NCBI RefSeq assembly: GCF_005144715.1
Contig: NZ_SWKR01000001.1
Span: 576,388 to 640,387 of the forward strand
Source of the DNA: Sphingomonas baiyangensis
GTDB taxonomy: Bacteria; Pseudomonadota; Alphaproteobacteria; Sphingomonadales; Sphingomonadaceae
DNA: 64,000 bases
Direction of reading: 5' to 3'
The notes beneath the pieces were generated by a model. It was not told where the DNA came from. It ran no database searches and was given only the letters and a program-made list of their open reading frames with translations. Shown piece by piece: positions 8,382 to 17,346 of this stretch. How positions within the stretch are numbered: position 1 is the stretch's first letter; the number at the start of each line of letters is the position of its first letter. The translations under genes were made by a program, and so were the position numbers.

Positions 8382-9260
8382 TCAGAATCCTGCCTGGAGC
8401 TGAAAGAGCACGCCGCGCTGCTCGGGCACCGTCGCCACCGATCCGAGATCGGCATAAGCGAGCGTCGCGGTGAGGTTGCGGTTGAGCGCATAGGCGGCGA
8501 ACAGGTCGTACCAGTCGTCCTCGCGCGCGATGCCGAGCTTGTCGGGCTTCGAGCGATACTCGCCACCGACCGCGAACTTGCGCGATATCTGGTAGGCGAG
8601 TGTGCCTTCGAGATGGAAGTCGTAGGCGTCGCTCTTGTCGCCGCCGAAACCCAGAAGGCCGTTCTGGTTGGCCTTGGTCAGCCGCCCGGTGACGCTGGCG
8701 AGCACGCTGTGCGACAGGAACAGCTTGGTCGCGCTGGCATAGAAATCGGTGCCCTCGGCATGGCGCCCGCCCACCGCGCGCACTACCGCGCCGTCGAGAT
8801 TCTTCTTGTGCTGCGCGCCGATCGCCACCGCGGGCAGCGCCGACGGACCATAGACCATGTCGCCGAACAACTTGACCTTGAGGCCGAACACGTCCTGATC
8901 GAGCTTGTAGTCGTTGCCGAGCCCCAGCGCGCCGCCCACCCAGTTGGTGTCGAGCATCTGGCGCGCATAGCTCACCTCGACGCGGTCGAAGATGCCGATC
9001 GCGATCGAGGCGCTGCGGAAGTCGTAATCCTCGACCTCGGCCACGGTCGCGCTGGCCTGCACGCCGATGCCGTCCTTGGTCGAATTGCCCGCGATCGTCG
9101 CCCAAGGGGTAAGCCCGCCACCTGAGGCGCCCTCGATCGTCGAGATACCGTTGGTGAGCACCAGCTTGCCGCCATGACGCATGTCCTGCGCATGGGCGGA
9201 TGCCGGGAGCAGCGCGACAGTGGCACCCAATATGGTGGCGATCTGCGTAGTCCGTCTCAT
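8382..9260 (-). CDS. DUF3034-family outer-membrane beta-barrel protein
   Basis: A 292-residue protein with signal peptide (MRRTTQIATILGATVALLPA then SAHAQ) and the family opening GGKLVLTNGISTIEGASGGG, followed by alternating beta-strands (SASIAIGIFDRVEVSYARQ, VFGLKVKLFGDMVYG, FHLEGTLAYQISRKFAVGGEY) and a terminal Phe (FQLQAGF), consistent with an outer-membrane barrel. Function of the family is not established. An ATG 12 bases upstream (9272) is an equally possible start; neither has a clear Shine-Dalgarno. It heads a two-gene operon with the globin and is divergent from the cupredoxin gene over 123 bases. Confidence 0.82.
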   Translation of the reverse strand: MRRTTQIATILGATVALLPASAHAQDMRHGGKLVLTNGISTIEGASGGGLTPWATIAGNSTKDGIGVQASATVAEVEDYDFRSASIAIGIFDRVEVSYARQMLDTNWVGGALGLGNDYKLDQDVFGLKVKLFGDMVYGPSALPAVAIGAQHKKNLDGAVVRAVGGRHAEGTDFYASATKLFLSHSVLASVTGRLTKANQNGLLGFGGDKSDAYDFHLEGTLAYQISRKFAVGGEYRSKPDKLGIAREDDWYDLFAAYALNRNLTATLAYADLGSVATVPEQRGVLFQLQAGF

Positions 9261-9383
9261 GAAGGCCGGCATAACCGCGCAATCGTTAAGGCGCTGTTGA
9301 CTGCGCCGTCCCTGCATTTCGGCAGGTCGGTACGCCCAGGCACCGTTAAGGGAAGCTTGAAGCTTTTGTCCGAAACGGAGGCA

Positions 9384-9986
9384 ATGACTCGCTTCGCTCT
9401 CGCCCTGCCCGCCCTGCTCGCAACGCTTCCGGTGGCGCATGCCGGCACGCTCGACCTTCGCCTCGTCGATGCCGCCGGCCGCCCCGTTCCCGATGCCGTC
9501 GTCACCATCCGGCCCGATGCCGGCGTGCCGCGCGGGCCGATCCGCTTTCCCTGGGGCACGACGATGACCCAGCAGGACATCGCGTTCAATCCGCGCGTCC
9601 TCATCGTCCCGGTCGGCGCCACCGTCGCCTTCCCCAATCGCGACAAGGTGCGCCACCACGTCTATTCCTTCTCGAAGCCGGCGCGCTTCGAGATCAAGCT
9701 CTACGGCCGCGACGAGACGCGCAGCTATACCTTCAAGACGCCCGGCGCGGTCGCGATCGGCTGCAACATCCACGATGCGATGAACGGCTATATCAAGGTG
9801 GTCGATACGCCGTTCGCCGCCAAGTCCGATGCGCAGGGGCTGGCGCGGATCGCCGGCGCCAGCGGCGCCGCCACGGTGACGATCTGGCACCCGCGCATGA
9901 AGGCCAAGGACAATCAGGTGACGATGCGCGTCCCGCTCGACGCCACGGGTACGGTATCGCGCCGCGTCGCGCTGGCGCTTCGGTAA
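9384..9986 (+). CDS. Periplasmic cupredoxin-like protein (methylamine-utilisation type)
   Basis: A 200-residue exported protein (signal peptide ending VAHAG). Residues about 64-140 are cupredoxin-like with a plausible type 1 copper site: His91/His92 in VRHHVYSF and Cys127, His130, Met133 in GCNIHDAMNGYI. The N-terminal part (LDLRLVDAAGRPVPDAVVTI) and C-terminal part resemble carboxypeptidase-regulatory-like beta-sandwich strands. Proteins of this type are often labelled methylamine utilisation protein, but no mau genes are near, so that name carries no functional weight here. GGAG at 9377-9380 is a good ribosome site. Five bases separate it from the GGDEF-EAL gene: same operon. Confidence 0.8.
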   Translation: MTRFALALPALLATLPVAHAGTLDLRLVDAAGRPVPDAVVTIRPDAGVPRGPIRFPWGTTMTQQDIAFNPRVLIVPVGATVAFPNRDKVRHHVYSFSKPARFEIKLYGRDETRSYTFKTPGAVAIGCNIHDAMNGYIKVVDTPFAAKSDAQGLARIAGASGAATVTIWHPRMKAKDNQVTMRVPLDATGTVSRRVALALR

Positions 9987-9990
9987 GCAG

Positions 9991-12282
9991 ATGCGGCCGG
10001 CGATCCGGCGCGGGTGGACGCTCGATCCGCGCCGCTCGCTTTCGGCGCGGCTCACGCTCGTCTACGCCGCGCTGTTCGCGCTTGCCGCCGCGCTCATCCT
10101 GCTCGGCGCGCGCTGGGGCATCGAGCGTTATGCCGAACGCGCGATCAATGCCGAGATGCAGGCGGGCGCCAAGGCGTTCGGCCGCGTCACCGCGATGCGC
10201 TATGCGCAGCTCGGCGATGCCGGGCGCGTGCTCGCTTCCGATTTCGGCTTCCGCGCCGCCGTGGCAACCGGCGATGCGCCGACGATCGGCTCGGCGCTCG
10301 CCAGTCTCAAGCGCCGCTTCGATCTCGAACAGGCGTTCGTCGTCGATATCGACGGGCAGGTGACGGGGTTCGACGGCCAATTGTCCGAAGGCAAGGGCGA
10401 TCGGCTGCTCGGCGCGCTCGATGGCGGCGTCGATCGCGGCGTGCTGCGCTCGGGTGGCCGCGTCTACAATGCCGCCGCCGCACCCATCGAGACGCCGATG
10501 CTCCTCGGCTGGGTGGTGTTCGCCAAGGAGATCGACGCCGCCGAGATGCGTGAGTTGGGGCGCCTCACCTCGATGGACCTGCACCCTGCGATCGTGCCCG
10601 TGGCCGATTTGCCGGCGGGCACCACGCTCGACGCACGCGACGCGAAGGTGATCGCGCGCGATGGCGAGCGCATCCTGCTGCGCGCCTCGCCAGTGCCGGT
10701 GTTCGGCGGGCGCACGCCGCTTGCCCTCACGCTCGAATATTCGCTCACCGCGGCGCTGGCGGGCTATCAGCCGATGCTGTGGTCGCTGCTCGGTTTCGGC
10801 CTGCTCGGCGTCGCGATCGCCGCGCTTGGCAGCCATGTCGTCGCCCAGCGCATCACTCGCCCGATCAAGGCGCTCGATGCCGCCGCGCGCCGCGTGAGCG
10901 CCGGCGAATCGGCGCAGGTGCCCGTCGAGACGCGTGACGAGCTCGGCCGGCTCGCGGGCAGCTTCAACCGCATGGTCGTCGCGATCGAGGACCGCGAGCA
11001 GCGCATCGCGCACATGGCGTTCCACGATTCGCTCACCGGCCTCGCCAATCGCGCGCTGCTGCGCGAGCATGTCGCGCGGCTGCTCGCGCGCGGCCAGGGC
11101 TTCGCGTTGCTGTGCCTCGACCTAGACAATTTCAAGGTGGTCAACGACACGCTCGGCCATCCCACCGGCGACGCGCTGCTGTGCGAGATCGCCCGCCGGC
11201 TCCAGGCCGCCTGCCCCGATGCGTTCATCGCGCGGCTTGGCGGCGACGAGTTCGCGCTGGTCGCCGAGGAGAGCGCGCGTACGCCCGATCGCCTAGGCCG
11301 CGATCTGCTGGCGGCGATCAGCGCGCCGGCGACCGTCAACGGCCACCGCGTGGTGCCCGGCACCAGCATCGGCATTGCCATTGCGCCGCACGACGGCGCC
11401 AACGCCACCGATCTCCAGAAAAACGCCGATCTCGCGCTCTACCGCGCCAAGCGCGAGGGCAAGGGTGGCCTGCGCTTCTTCGAATCGGCGATGGACGAGG
11501 AAGCGCAGAAGCGCCGCCAGATGGAACTCGACCTGCACGACGCGATGCGCGAAGGGCAGCTGTTCCTCATGTTCCAGCCGCTGTTCGATCTCGGCAAGGG
11601 CCGCGTCTCGGCATTCGAGGCGCTGATGCGCTGGCAACATCCCGAACGCGGCCTCATCTCGCCCGTCGATTTCATTCCGCTCGCCGAGGATACCGGCCTC
11701 ATCGTGCCGATGGGCGCATGGGCGATCCGCGAGGCCTGCCGCGCCGCGCGCCAATGGCCCGATCATGTCCGCGTCGCGGTCAACGTCTCGGCGGTGCAGT
11801 TCCGTAATCCGGGGCTCAATACGGTGGTGATGCAGGCGCTCGCCGAAAGCGGCCTCGCGCCCGACCGGCTCGAGCTCGAGATCACCGAGAGCCTGTTCAT
11901 CGACAATGTCGAGGGCGTGCTCGCCTCGCTGCATTCGCTGCGCGCGCTCGGCGTACGCGTGGCGCTCGACGATTTCGGCACCGGCTATTCGTCGCTCAGC
12001 TATCTGCGCTCCTTCCCGTTCGACAAGATCAAGATCGACCGCAGCTTCATCATCGACCTGCTGTCGAGCGATGGCGCCACCGCGATCATCAAGTCGATCA
12101 CCACGCTCGCCGATGCACTCGGCATGGAGACGACTGCCGAGGGCGTCGAGAATGTCGGCCAGCTCGATATCCTGCGCGAGCAGGGGTGCAGCCACATTCA
12201 GGGCTTCTACTTCTCGCGCCCGCTGCCCGAAGGCGCGATCGCCGAGCTGTTCGCCGAGGAACGCGCACGCGCCGCCGCCTGA
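9991..12282 (+). CDS. Membrane GGDEF-EAL protein with periplasmic sensor and HAMP
   Basis: A 763-residue c-di-GMP enzyme. Order: TM about 20-40, periplasmic sensor about 45-250 (Cache/CHASE-like by position, with FAKEIDAAEMRELGRL), TM about 258-280, HAMP to about 335, GGDEF about 345-500 with an intact RLGGDEFALV, EAL about 515-755 with FEALMRWQHP, ITESLFIDN, DDFGTGYSSLSYL and KIKIDRSFI. Both active-site signatures are complete, so it could make or degrade c-di-GMP; no RxxD inhibitory site is seen before GGDEF. Following the cupredoxin by 5 bases, its sensor may report on a periplasmic redox or copper state, which is inference. Confidence 0.93.
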   Translation: MRPAIRRGWTLDPRRSLSARLTLVYAALFALAAALILLGARWGIERYAERAINAEMQAGAKAFGRVTAMRYAQLGDAGRVLASDFGFRAAVATGDAPTIGSALASLKRRFDLEQAFVVDIDGQVTGFDGQLSEGKGDRLLGALDGGVDRGVLRSGGRVYNAAAAPIETPMLLGWVVFAKEIDAAEMRELGRLTSMDLHPAIVPVADLPAGTTLDARDAKVIARDGERILLRASPVPVFGGRTPLALTLEYSLTAALAGYQPMLWSLLGFGLLGVAIAALGSHVVAQRITRPIKALDAAARRVSAGESAQVPVETRDELGRLAGSFNRMVVAIEDREQRIAHMAFHDSLTGLANRALLREHVARLLARGQGFALLCLDLDNFKVVNDTLGHPTGDALLCEIARRLQAACPDAFIARLGGDEFALVAEESARTPDRLGRDLLAAISAPATVNGHRVVPGTSIGIAIAPHDGANATDLQKNADLALYRAKREGKGGLRFFESAMDEEAQKRRQMELDLHDAMREGQLFLMFQPLFDLGKGRVSAFEALMRWQHPERGLISPVDFIPLAEDTGLIVPMGAWAIREACRAARQWPDHVRVAVNVSAVQFRNPGLNTVVMQALAESGLAPDRLELEITESLFIDNVEGVLASLHSLRALGVRVALDDFGTGYSSLSYLRSFPFDKIKIDRSFIIDLLSSDGATAIIKSITTLADALGMETTAEGVENVGQLDILREQGCSHIQGFYFSRPLPEGAIAELFAEERARAAA

Positions 12283-12286
12283 GTTG

Positions 12287-12310
12287 CGAAAGTCGTGCCC
12301 GACGACTTCG
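12287..12310 (+). terminator. Weak hairpin after the GGDEF-EAL gene
   Basis: cgaaagtcgt and acgacttcg can pair over 9 bp with one bulged A and a 5-base loop, starting 4 bases after the stop codon. No T-run follows (cccctcc instead), so intrinsic termination is uncertain. Confidence 0.35.
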
Positions 12311-12398
12311 CCCCTCCGCCACGCGGCGCTTGAATAGCGCGGCCGGCATGATATAGGCCTCGCCTCGCACGGTGGCCCAGACTGCCCCGTGCGCCGGT

Positions 12399-12475
12399 CG
12401 GGGAATAGCTCAGCCTGGTAGAGCACTGCCTTCGGGAGGCAGGGGCCGGAGGTTCGAATCCTCTTTCCCCGACCA
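12399..12475 (+). tRNA. tRNA-Pro (anticodon CGG)
   Basis: A 77-base cloverleaf: acceptor arm CGGGGAA pairs with TTCCCCG, then discriminator A and an encoded CCA at 12473-12475. The anticodon stem ctgcc/ggcag encloses the loop ttcggga with anticodon CGG at 12433-12435, reading CCG proline codons. The T-arm shows ggTTCGAATcc. It lies between the GGDEF-EAL gene and the cobalamin riboswitch; 12476-12544 holds nothing I recognise. Confidence 0.97.
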
Positions 12476-12544
12476 ATTTCATCCCGCCGCATCCGCACCG
12501 CCGCCGCGATTGACATCGCCGCCGCGCCGCCGCATCCCCGCGCC

Positions 12545-12700
12545 AGATGGTGCCCTTCGGGGCTAAGAGGGAAGCCGGTGCGAATCCGGCGCTGTACCCG
12601 CAACTGTCAGCCGGGAGCCCAAGGCCAACATGTCACTGGAGGAAACTCCGGGAAGACGGCCCCAGGGTACTGATCGGCCAGCCAGGAAACCTGCCATCGC
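12545..12700 (+). promoter_or_regulatory. Cobalamin (AdoCbl) riboswitch
   Basis: The aptamer core is clear: ggtgcc near 12549, gggaagccggtgcgaatcc around 12569-12587, ctgtacccgcaactgt around 12592-12607, gtcactgg near 12632, cgggaag near 12649, and the B12 box agccaggaaacctgcc at 12680-12695. Downstream, before btuB, are a perfect 6-bp hairpin with a GCGA loop (12736-12751) and a gccggg/cccggc hairpin (12778-12792) that may belong to the expression platform. When B12 binds, expression of the transport operon downstream should fall. Confidence 0.95.
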
Positions 12701-12862
12701 GTCGTTCGTACCCGGCCGGGAACAGCCATCAGGTACGAGGAGCGATCCTCGCGTGACGACAAACAGGCCAGCGCCGCGCCGGGTTTCCCGGCTGGGCCGA
12801 CATGTCGTTCACGCCCGCGGGCGCCGCTTGGCGGCGGTGCCCCGCGCACATGAGGATTGCCG

Positions 12863-14785
12863 ATGCGATTGCCCCATTCCCTGTCCGCGCTGGCGCTTGC
12901 CGCCACCGCGACGCCCGCCGCCGCCCAGACCGCCGACGACCTCACACGCAGCATCGAGGCCGATCGCGACATCGTCGTCACCGCCAGCCGCACCGACCGC
13001 GACCGCGACGAGATCGGCCAGTCGGTGACGGTCATCACCGCGCAGGAGATCGAGGCACGCCAGAGCCAGGCGGTGGTCGACCTGCTGCGCACCGTCCCGG
13101 GCGTCACCTTCACGCGCAACGGCGGCGTCGGATCGGCGGCGGGGCTCAACATCCGCGGTGCCGAGACCGACCAGAATGTCGTGCTGATCGACGGCGTGAA
13201 GATCAATGATCCCTCGGGCGTCGGCGGCGGCTTCAACTTCGGCAACCTGCTGGTGGGCAATATCCGCCGGATCGAGGTCGTGCGCGGCTCGCAAAGCGTG
13301 CTGTGGGGCAGCCAGGCGATCGGCGGCGTCGTCAACCTGCTTACCGCGCCGCCTACCGACGCGCTGGGCGTGAACGCGCGCGCCGAATATGGCTGGCGCG
13401 ATACCGCACAGGCCGTCGCCAACGTGTCGGGCAGCTTCGGGCCGGTCGCGGCCAGCGCGGGCGCCGGCTGGTTCCGCACCGACGGCATCTCGTCGTTCAG
13501 CGAGGCGCGCGGCGGCTTGGAGCGCGACGGCTACGAGCAGTTCGGCGCCAACGCCAAGCTGCTGGTGACGCTCACCGACACGCTCTCGCTCGATCTGCGC
13601 GGCTATCATGCTGACAGCACCGTCGATGCCGACGGCTTCGCGCCGCCGAGCTTCGCATTCGGTGACACGCGCGAGACCGCGACGACGCGCGAGACGATCG
13701 GCTATGCCGGCATCAACCTGTCGCTGCTCGGCGGCCGCTTCCGCAACCGCTTGGCCTTCGCCTATACGCGCACCGATCGCGACGGCTTCGATCCCGCCGG
13801 CAGCCCGCAGGTGACGTTCGAGGCCGAAGGCGAGAACGAGCGCTTCGAATATCAGGGCATCCTCGACCTCGATGACGCCATATCCGCGACCTTCGGTGCC
13901 GAGACCGAGCGTTCGCGCTTCGCCGCCGCCAGCTTCGGCGGCCCGCCCGACATCGCCGATGTGCGAATCACCAGCTTCTATGGCGAAGCGACGGTGAAGC
14001 CCTTCGCCGGGCTCGCGCTCACCGGCGGCGTGCGCCACGACGATCACGAGACCTTCGGCAGCGCCACCACCTTCGCGGCATCGGGCGCGTACAGCCCCAA
14101 TGACGGCGCCACGCTGATCCGCGCCAGCTATGGCGAGGGGTTCCGCGCACCCTCGCTCTACCAGCTCTTCTCGATCTACGGGAATCGCACACTCGATGCC
14201 GAGCGTTCCGAAAGCTTCGATGCCGGCGTCACGCAGCGGCTGCTGGGCGACACGCTCGAACTGGCGGCAACGTGGTTCCGGCGCGACACGCGCAACCAGA
14301 TCGATTTCGTCTTCTGCCCACCCGCCGCCACGACGGGCATCTGCGTCGATCGCCCCTTCGGCACCTATGACAATATCCGCCTGACCGATGCCGAGGGCGT
14401 CGAACTCGCGCTGACGATGCGCCCAACGTCTGCGTTCACGCTGATGGGGCAATACAGCTTCATCGATGCCACCAATCGAGCCACCGGCCTTGCGCTCGCG
14501 CGACGCCCGCGCGAGACCTTCTCCGTGGTGGCCGATTACGCCTTTGCTTTCGGCCTCGATCTGGGTGCCACGCTGGCGCATGTCGGCGACAGCTTCGACG
14601 ATGGCGGCAACCTCAACCGGCTCGACGGCTATGTGCTCGCCGACATCCGCGCGGCGATCGCGCTCACCGATGCGATCGAACTCTACGGACGTGTCGAGAA
14701 CCTGTTCGACGAACGCTACGAAACGGTGCGGCTCTACGGCACGCCCGGCCGTGCGGCCTATGCCGGTGTGCGGCTGGCGATGTGA
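12863..14785 (+). CDS. btuB: TonB-dependent vitamin B12 receptor
   Basis: Outer-membrane transporter of 640 residues, directly under a cobalamin riboswitch. Signal peptide LALAATATPAAAQ; TonB-box region DIVVTASRTDRDRDE; plug motifs VVDLLRTVPGVTFTRNGG, LNIRGAETDQNVVLIDGVKI, IEVVRGSQSVLWGSQAIGGV; barrel end FDERYETVRLYGTPGRAAYAG. Length and plug match BtuB. ATG 12863 is chosen because AGGA lies 7 bases upstream; a TTG two codons earlier is possible. The stop overlaps the next ATG (TGATG), so the binding protein is translationally coupled. Confidence 0.93.
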   Translation: MRLPHSLSALALAATATPAAAQTADDLTRSIEADRDIVVTASRTDRDRDEIGQSVTVITAQEIEARQSQAVVDLLRTVPGVTFTRNGGVGSAAGLNIRGAETDQNVVLIDGVKINDPSGVGGGFNFGNLLVGNIRRIEVVRGSQSVLWGSQAIGGVVNLLTAPPTDALGVNARAEYGWRDTAQAVANVSGSFGPVAASAGAGWFRTDGISSFSEARGGLERDGYEQFGANAKLLVTLTDTLSLDLRGYHADSTVDADGFAPPSFAFGDTRETATTRETIGYAGINLSLLGGRFRNRLAFAYTRTDRDGFDPAGSPQVTFEAEGENERFEYQGILDLDDAISATFGAETERSRFAAASFGGPPDIADVRITSFYGEATVKPFAGLALTGGVRHDDHETFGSATTFAASGAYSPNDGATLIRASYGEGFRAPSLYQLFSIYGNRTLDAERSESFDAGVTQRLLGDTLELAATWFRRDTRNQIDFVFCPPAATTGICVDRPFGTYDNIRLTDAEGVELALTMRPTSAFTLMGQYSFIDATNRATGLALARRPRETFSVVADYAFAFGLDLGATLAHVGDSFDDGGNLNRLDGYVLADIRAAIALTDAIELYGRVENLFDERYETVRLYGTPGRAAYAGVRLAM

Positions 14786-15594
14786 TGCGCTGGCCGGCGA
14801 TCCTCCTCGCGCTGCTGGTGGCGGGGTGCGATGTCGCACCGCCGCCACCAGCGCCTGCCCGCGCGATGCGGATCGTCAGCCTCGATTACTGCGCCGACCA
14901 GTATCTGCTCAAATTCGCCGATCGCGCGCGCATCGCCGCCCTGTCGCCCGATGCGACGCGCGACTTCTCCTACATGCGCGCCGCCGCACGCGGGCTGCCA
15001 CAAGTAGCCGCGCGCGCCGAGGACGTGCTGGTGCTCAGGCCCGATCTGGTGATCCGCTCCTATGGTGGCGGACCGGGCGCCGAAGCCTTCTTCGCATCGG
15101 CCGGCGTGCCGGTGCTGCAACTGGGCTATGCCGGTGATCTGGCGGCGGTACGCCAGGCCGCGATCGACGTGGCGGCGCAGCTCGGCGAACCCGCGCGCGG
15201 CCAGGCGCTGGCGTCGCAGATCGACACGCGGCTGGCGGCACTCCCGGCGACCACGCGCACGGAGGCGCTATACCTAACCCCCGGCGGCGTGACGGCGGGC
15301 GAAGGCACGCTGATCGCCGCGATGTTCGACGCCGCCGGCCTCGCCAATTTCCAGCGCGAGCCCGGCTGGCATCCACTGCCGCTCGAACGGCTCGCCTATG
15401 AAGCGCCCGACATGATCGCAGCCGCCGATTTCAACGACAACCAGCCGCATCGCTGGAGCGCCGCGCGTCACCCCGTCGCGCAGCGGCAGATGGCCGATCG
15501 CCCGGTAGTGCCGATCGAGGGCGCATCGACCGCCTGTGGCGGCTGGTTCGTGCTCGACGCGATCGAAGCACTGGCCGAAGGTGCCGCGCGATGA
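14785..15594 (+). CDS. btuF: Cobalamin ABC transporter substrate-binding lipoprotein (BtuF-like)
   Basis: A 269-residue class III binding protein. A short lipoprotein signal with lipobox LVAGC (Cys about residue 15) precedes MRIVSLDYCADQYLLKF, AALSPDATRDFSYMR and LVLRPDLVIRSYGGG, the usual helical-backbone layout of BtuF/FecB proteins. It sits between btuB and btuC with overlaps at both ends (start within the btuB stop, 4-base overlap with btuC), so its role in carrying B12 to the inner-membrane permease is supported by context more than by specific residues. Confidence 0.85.
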   Translation: MRWPAILLALLVAGCDVAPPPPAPARAMRIVSLDYCADQYLLKFADRARIAALSPDATRDFSYMRAAARGLPQVAARAEDVLVLRPDLVIRSYGGGPGAEAFFASAGVPVLQLGYAGDLAAVRQAAIDVAAQLGEPARGQALASQIDTRLAALPATTRTEALYLTPGGVTAGEGTLIAAMFDAAGLANFQREPGWHPLPLERLAYEAPDMIAAADFNDNQPHRWSAARHPVAQRQMADRPVVPIEGASTACGGWFVLDAIEALAEGAAR

Positions 15595-16580
15595 GCGCCC
15601 GCACGCTCAACCTTTCGCTCGCCGCCGCGTCGCTCGCCGCGATCGTCGCCGCCTGCTTCCTCGGCTCCACCCCGCTGCCGCCCGCGCGACTGCTGGCGGC
15701 GCTGTTCGGCATGGGCGATGCGGGCGACACCATCGTCGTCTGGGCGATCCGCCTGCCGCGCGCCATCGCCGCCTTCGTCGTGGGCGCAGCACTCGGTGCG
15801 AGCGGCGCGGCGTTGCAGGGGCTGCTGCGCAATCCGCTCGCCGAACCGGGCGTACTCGGCGTCTCGGCAAGCGCCGCGCTGACGGCGACGGTGACGCTGC
15901 ATTTCGGCTTGGCCGCCGCCTTCGCCTGGGCGCTGCCGATCGCGGCGGTGACGGGCGCGCTCGCCGCCACCGCGCTGCTGGCGGCGGCGGCGATCCGCAC
16001 GGCGTCGATCGTGACGCTGATCCTGATCGGCGTCGCGCTCTCGAGCTTCGCCGGCGCGCTGATGGCGCTGCTCACAAACCTTGCGCCCAACCCCTTCACG
16101 CTCGCCGATATGGTCGCGTGGATGCTGGGTTCGGTCGCCAATCGCAGCTTCGCGGATATCGCGCTTGCGCTGCCGTTCCTCGGCGGCGGCGTCGCGCTGC
16201 TGTTCGCCACGCGCCGCGGCCTGTCGGCGCTGACGCTCGGCGAGGAAGCCGCGGCGGGCGCCGGGCTCGATCTCGCGCGCCAGCGGCTGGCGGTGGTGGC
16301 GGGCGCGGGGCTGGCGACGGGCGGCGCGGTGGCGCTTGCCGGCGCGATCGGGTTCGTCGGCATCGTCGCGCCGCATCTGGTGCGTGCGCGTGTCGGTCAC
16401 GATCCCGCCGCCACGCTGCTGCCCGCGTCGCTGCTGGCGGGGTTGTTCCTCGTCGCCGCCGATATCGGCGTGCGGCTGATTCCCGGCGATGGCGAGTTGA
16501 AGCTCGGCGTGGTCGCCGCTTTGGTGGGCGCGCCGCTGTTCGCGCTCATCGCCGCGCGGCGGAGGACGGGCGATGGCTGA
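15591..16580 (+). CDS. btuC: FecCD-family permease, vitamin B12 import
   Basis: A 329-residue inner-membrane permease with about ten hydrophobic helices. Family signatures: LPRAIAAFVVGAALGASGAALQ (quoted in part) near residue 55, LLRNPLAEPGVLGVSASAAL, and AGAIGFVGIVAPHLVR near residue 250, the cytoplasmic coupling segment. The gene overlaps btuF by 4 bases and btuD by 8 bases. Substrate is inferred from the riboswitch and BtuB neighbour; alone it could equally be a siderophore permease. Confidence 0.9.
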   Translation: MSARTLNLSLAAASLAAIVAACFLGSTPLPPARLLAALFGMGDAGDTIVVWAIRLPRAIAAFVVGAALGASGAALQGLLRNPLAEPGVLGVSASAALTATVTLHFGLAAAFAWALPIAAVTGALAATALLAAAAIRTASIVTLILIGVALSSFAGALMALLTNLAPNPFTLADMVAWMLGSVANRSFADIALALPFLGGGVALLFATRRGLSALTLGEEAAAGAGLDLARQRLAVVAGAGLATGGAVALAGAIGFVGIVAPHLVRARVGHDPAATLLPASLLAGLFLVAADIGVRLIPGDGELKLGVVAALVGAPLFALIAARRRTGDG

Positions 16581-17346
16581 ACTGTCGGCGACGGGCATCG
16601 GCGTGACGGCGGATGGACAGGCAATCGTCTCCGAGGCCGATCTGCGGCTGGCACCGGGCGAGCTCGTCGTGCTGCTCGGCCCCAATGGCGCGGGCAAGAC
16701 TAGCCTGTTGCGCGCCGCGATCGGGCTTGCGCGCCCGGCGTCGGGCAGCGCGACGATCGGCGGGCGTGACGTGTTCGCGACGCCGCCTGCCGAGCGCGCC
16801 CGGATGCTCGCCTATCTGCCGCAGGCGCGCGCGCTGGCCTGGCCGCAATCCGTGCGCGACGTCGTGGCGCTCGGCCGCTTCGCGCACGGCGCGGCACCCG
16901 GCCGGCTGGGCGCCGCCGACGCCGCCGCCGTCGCACGCGCGATCGACGCCGCCGATCTGGCGCACCTCGCCGATCGCTCGACCGCGACGCTGTCGGGCGG
17001 CGAGGTGGCGCGCGTCCATCTGGCGCGCGCGCTCGCGGCCGAGGCGCCGCTGATCGTGGCGGACGAGCCCGTCGCCTCGCTCGATCCGCGCCACCAGCAC
17101 CGCGTGATGACGCTGCTGCGCGGCTTCGTCGCGGCCGGCGGCGGCGCGCTGGTAGTGCTGCACGATCTCGATCTGGCGGCGCGCCATGCCGATCGGCTGG
17201 TATGGATGGCGGGGGGGCGCATCGTCGCCGACGGCCCGCCCGCCGCGACGATGACCTCCGATCGCATCGCCGCCGTCTACGGCGTCGCCGCGCGCGTGCT
17301 CGATACCGGCGCCGGCCGCCACGTCATCGTCGAGGGCGCGCTCTAA
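16573..17346 (+). CDS. btuD: ABC transporter ATP-binding protein, vitamin B12 import
   Basis: A 257-residue ATPase: Walker A LLGPNGAGKTSLLRA near residue 36, Q-loop LAYLPQARALAWP, signature LSGGEVARVHLARAL near 140, Walker B LIVADEPVASLDP near 160, H-loop VLHDLDLAARHAD near 197. It completes the btuB-F-C-D operon. A run of seven G (around 17211-17217) lies near the 3' end within an otherwise intact frame. The stop overlaps the convergent DUF2891 stop by 4 bases, leaving no room for a terminator between the two operons. Confidence 0.92.
   Translation: MAELSATGIGVTADGQAIVSEADLRLAPGELVVLLGPNGAGKTSLLRAAIGLARPASGSATIGGRDVFATPPAERARMLAYLPQARALAWPQSVRDVVALGRFAHGAAPGRLGAADAAAVARAIDAADLAHLADRSTATLSGGEVARVHLARALAAEAPLIVADEPVASLDPRHQHRVMTLLRGFVAAGGGALVVLHDLDLAARHADRLVWMAGGRIVADGPPAATMTSDRIAAVYGVAARVLDTGAGRHVIVEGAL

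Noticed and set aside
9261..9383. Two gttaagg copies 60 bases apart in the cupredoxin/DUF3034 gap
   Set aside because: Too short to be distinguished from chance; no promoter pair could be aligned with them.
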